This document shows positions 61,725 through 64,000 of a stretch of DNA of 64,000 bases, piece by piece. Location: contig CANNQP010000002.1 of assembly GCA_947507875.1 (NCBI GenBank), forward strand, positions 124,001-188,000. Direction: 5' to 3'. Under the pieces are notes generated by a model, which did no database searches, was not told the DNA's origin, and was given only the letters and a program-made list of their open reading frames with translations. Both the position numbers and the translations under genes were made by a program. Source of the DNA: Verrucomicrobiaceae bacterium. GTDB lineage: Bacteria > Verrucomicrobiota > Verrucomicrobiia > Verrucomicrobiales > Verrucomicrobiaceae. Each line of letters opens with the position of its first letter. Positions within the stretch are counted from its first letter, which is position 1.

Positions 61725-61815
61725 GTTCGCATCCAGACAAGCGCGTGAGCCGCCTCTTGCCACTGGAATTATAGCCTTTGAGCTCGTTGCCGACAGCGAG
61801 CTTGAGTCGCTCCAC

Positions 61816-62361
61816 TCACTGCCTGAGAGCTGCCGCGCCAGACTTGAAGACTTGCATCAGCGCTTGAGTCAAAGGCTCTGCTTGAGTGATCAGGATCCAA
61901 AGACCGAGCAGCCAAACAACCGCATTCATCACCAACAGGGCATACAACAAACGAGAAACCCAGTTAGGCCATGATTTAAGAAGGCCATTGTCATAAGCTT
62001 CGCGAGTGTATATCCGCTCTTTACAGGCAGCGGCTACGGCCTTCCAAAGCAAGGGTGGAAAAAACACAAAACCCAGGATCATGCGGGCAATAACCACCCT
62101 TGATCGCAGGGCTGAAGGAACTTTGTCATAATCGCGATAGCGTGCCACACGACGCTTACGCATGATCTCAGCGACCATCTTGTTGATCACTTGATCACGA
62201 AACTCAGGCAGCTCGCACACGGACATCCACACGGTGTCGCCTACACGCAGCACGAGATCAGCATCCGATGCTGAACCATAAGCGAGGTAAGTGCATAGAT
62301 CATCCAGGGCAAATGGGCCCAAGGTTTTGCCTGCTTTTTTGATGTAAAACTGCTGATGCAA
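61816..62361 (-). CDS. Membrane protein with GYF-2-like (DUF4339) N-terminal domain
   Basis: A 181-residue protein. Residues about 4-60 (FYIKKAGKTLGPFALDDLCTYLAYG in part; VWMSVCELPEF) match GYF-2/DUF4339 domains, which read ...G.x.GPFs...l.......G......vW. Two hydrophobic helices follow (about 92-112 and 137-160). The first codon is a TTG at 62361, since an in-frame stop lies upstream. Such proteins are common, mostly uncharacterised, and may bind other membrane proteins. A TTGACA on the minus strand (62407-62402) could serve as its -35. Confidence 0.75.
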   Translation of the reverse strand: MHQQFYIKKAGKTLGPFALDDLCTYLAYGSASDADLVLRVGDTVWMSVCELPEFRDQVINKMVAEIMRKRRVARYRDYDKVPSALRSRVVIARMILGFVFFPPLLWKAVAAACKERIYTREAYDNGLLKSWPNWVSRLLYALLVMNAVVWLLGLWILITQAEPLTQALMQVFKSGAAALRQ

Positions 62362-62669
62362 AGTGTTCCGAAAAAGTCACATCAGGGGAGAAGAGAGATT
62401 CTGTCAAGGTGAAGCACTGGATACCCCTAGCCTTTTTCCACTCAAGAAGACCTCGAGTTCTGTCTCATGAAACAACGAACCACCATGAACCTGCACAACG
62501 GAATGTGCGATCGTCTCTTTGAATTCCGGGAAATTCCCTGCCTCATCCTATTCGAAGGCGAGATCGCAGGAACTGTGGTTTTGAAACAACCGAGGAATAT
62601 GGCTATGAGTTAGTCGTCACCACCACAGGCTGGGCCTGCGCTATCAAAGTAGCTCCCTGTGTATCGTTG
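62362..62669. other. 308-nt stretch holding a possible broken gene
   Basis: This holds the promoter of the GYF-like gene (minus strand) and, on the plus strand, the candidate gene remnant described at 62467-62646. No other feature is seen. Confidence 0.5.
62467..62646 (+). pseudogene. Possible frameshifted remnant of a small gene
   Basis: ATG 62467 opens a 48-codon frame ending at 62613 (product MKQRTTMNLHNGMCDRLF... EIPCLILFEGEIAGTVVL), while a different frame from about 62592 reads EEYGYELVVTTTGWACAIKV. The two pieces together look like one short beta-rich protein broken by a frameshift near 62583-62592. Family unknown. Confidence 0.4.
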
Positions 62670-63854
62670 CTATTGGTTGAGCGTATTTTCTGCGCCTACG
62701 GCTAAGGCGTTCTCGATATCTGCCCACAGGTCCTCGACATGCTCGATGCCGACAGAGAACCGGATCAGGCCATCGGTGATGCCCGCCGCTTCGCGCACTT
62801 CACGCGGCACGGAGGCATGAGTCATCGTCGCCGGATGGCAGACCAAGCTCTCGATCCCGCCCAGGCTCTCGGCCTGGGTGAACAGATGCAAGCGACGGAT
62901 GAAGGCGAGCGCACCCTCCTGGGTGTGGCCGAAATCTGCCAACATCATGCCACTGCCACCCGTCATCTGCTTTTTCGCCAGCTCATGCTGCGGATGGCTG
63001 GGCAGGTAGGGATAGCGCACGGACTTCACGCGCGGATGCGCCTCCAGCCGTGTGGCAAGTTCGAGGGTGTTGGCGTTGTGACGCTCCATGCGAATCGCCT
63101 CCGTCTTTACCCCACGCGAGGTGAGCCATGTGTCAAACGGGCTCGGCTGCAAGCCCAGCGCCTTTTGGGCAAAGATCATCTTCTCCTGCCATTCGTCGCG
63201 GTTGCTGCACACCGCCCCCCCAAGCGCATCGCTGTGACCGTTGGTGTATTTTGTCGTGCTCAGCAGGGACAAATCTGCGCCGAGGTCCAGGGGCTGCTGC
63301 AGCAGGCTGGAAGCAAAGGTATTGTCCACCACCACCGCCGCGCCCACACCATGGGCCACGTCAGCGAGCGCCTGAATGTCCAGGATCTTCAGCAGCGGAT
63401 TCGTGGGCGATTCCAGCCACAGCAGCGCTGGCTTCAGGGCTGCGATCTCGGCGTAGTTCGCTGGGTCGGCCAGATCGACATAGACGATGTTCACTCCGAA
63501 CTTCCGCAGGACACGCTCAAAGAGCCGATAGGTACAGCCGTAGATGTTTTGCTCGGACACGATGGTATCTCCGCTTTTCAAACCAAAGGCGATGGCCGTG
63601 ATGGCCGACACACCGCTGGCAAAGACCGTGCAGTGCTTCGCATGTTCCAGACTGGCAAGCGTCGTCTGCAAGTTGCGGAAGTTCGGGCTGCCGCTGCGCG
63701 TGTAGTCAAAGCTGCCCGGATTCCCCGTCTCAAAGGTCGAGGTCATGTAAATCGGCGGAATCACCGCACCGGTCTCGCTGCGGTAATCTTGACCGACATG
63801 AATCGCCCGCGTCTCAAAGCGCGCGTCACTGGGAACTGAAGCATCTTCTCTCAT
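62670..63854 (-). CDS. Cystathionine gamma-synthase/lyase family PLP enzyme
   Basis: A 394-residue PLP enzyme of the Cys/Met metabolism family. ATG 63854 gives MREDASVPSDARFETRAIH. Motifs: YTRSGSPNFRNLQTTLASLE in part, FASGVSAITAI, PTNPLLKILDI, VVDNTFASSLLQQPLDLGAD in part, the PLP-lysine segment STTKYTNGHSD, and SLGGIESLVCHPATMTHA at the C-terminus. The latter motif is shared by MetB, MetC and MetZ, so the exact reaction (cystathionine synthesis, cleavage, or sulfhydrylation) cannot be fixed. The region 63855-64000 up to the window edge holds no SAM riboswitch that I can recognise. Confidence 0.92.
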   Translation of the reverse strand: MREDASVPSDARFETRAIHVGQDYRSETGAVIPPIYMTSTFETGNPGSFDYTRSGSPNFRNLQTTLASLEHAKHCTVFASGVSAITAIAFGLKSGDTIVSEQNIYGCTYRLFERVLRKFGVNIVYVDLADPANYAEIAALKPALLWLESPTNPLLKILDIQALADVAHGVGAAVVVDNTFASSLLQQPLDLGADLSLLSTTKYTNGHSDALGGAVCSNRDEWQEKMIFAQKALGLQPSPFDTWLTSRGVKTEAIRMERHNANTLELATRLEAHPRVKSVRYPYLPSHPQHELAKKQMTGGSGMMLADFGHTQEGALAFIRRLHLFTQAESLGGIESLVCHPATMTHASVPREVREAAGITDGLIRFSVGIEHVEDLWADIENALAVGAENTLNQ

Positions 63855-64000
63855 GGCTAGAACTTTTGGAGCATGGGGGCAGAGCTTTCGATGGGAAACC
63901 GAAAAATCCACCATGGTGTAGATTCCATCTCCACCCAGGCTACGCCACAGGCCATCCACAGAGCTGCCAGCTTAAGGCTGTCACTTTCCCCTCCTGAACC

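Noticed and set aside
63855..64000. Possible SAM riboswitch upstream of the MetB-type gene
   Set aside because: I could not find the helices or conserved bases of any SAM riboswitch class, and the window ends here.

Overview
The window looks like a chromosomal segment of a Gram-negative bacterium of the PVC group, most likely a verrucomicrobium of the Prosthecobacter/Verrucomicrobiaceae type. The reasons are: several very large secreted proteins of the planctomycete-type cytochrome/DUF1549/DUF1553/DUF1592 families with their DUF1501 and DUF1552 partners; two Tat-exported Gfo/Idh/MocA oxidoreductases; outer-membrane functions (TonB-dependent receptor, LpxK); and a ribosomal spc cluster lacking S14 between L5 and S8. 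The assignment is inference from gene families. No rRNA or tRNA gene was recognised, and there is no CRISPR array or insertion sequence.

Layout. (1) 1-11791, minus strand: a seven-gene array read right to left: DUF1592-type cytochrome protein, DUF1552 protein, two tandem paralogous secreted proteins of unknown function, a leucine-rich-repeat protein, a PSCyt1-DUF1549-DUF1553 protein with a discoidin-like insert, and a DUF1501 protein cut by the window edge. Palindromic GTTCTTGGTTC-type repeats sit at the start of three consecutive genes. (2) 12005-22533: a small anchored protein, a CysJ-like FAD/NADPH reductase, a FecA-like TonB receptor with a possible Fur box, UvrA carrying a repeat-derived in-frame insert, and a second DUF1549/DUF1553 protein ending in a LamG-like domain. 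(3) 22681-30539: a Pur-alpha-like protein, an L,D-transpeptidase lipoprotein, a rhodanese, an ATP-grasp/alpha-E pair, an AsnC/siroheme-decarboxylase-like protein divergent from a CxxCH protein around a perfect palindrome, and small membrane proteins. (4) 30656-40132: a class II aldolase/SDR fusion, PdhB, a Gfo/Idh protein, a YeiH-like exporter, RlmN, and two secreted proteins. (5) 40174-45616, minus strand: L5-S8-L6-L18-S5-L15-SecY-Map. (6) 45790-64000: esterase, AlgD-like dehydrogenase, FeS photolyase, HAD phosphatase, Gfo/Idh protein, calcium-repeat protein, pseudouridine synthase, LpxK, Bcp, a cysteine-rich pair, NadA, NrdR, HIT protein, FAD oxidoreductase, GYF-like membrane protein and a MetB-type enzyme.

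How it fits together. Housekeeping functions (translation, secretion, DNA repair, lipid A, NAD, dNTP control, methionine) are interleaved with exported proteins of unknown substrate. The strongest candidates for something undescribed are the seven-gene exported cytochrome/LRR/paralog array, and families of short palindromic repeats that appear inside reading frames without breaking them, including two signal-peptide regions and UvrA. Many chosen starts lack a clear Shine-Dalgarno sequence, so starts rest mainly on family length and signal peptides.
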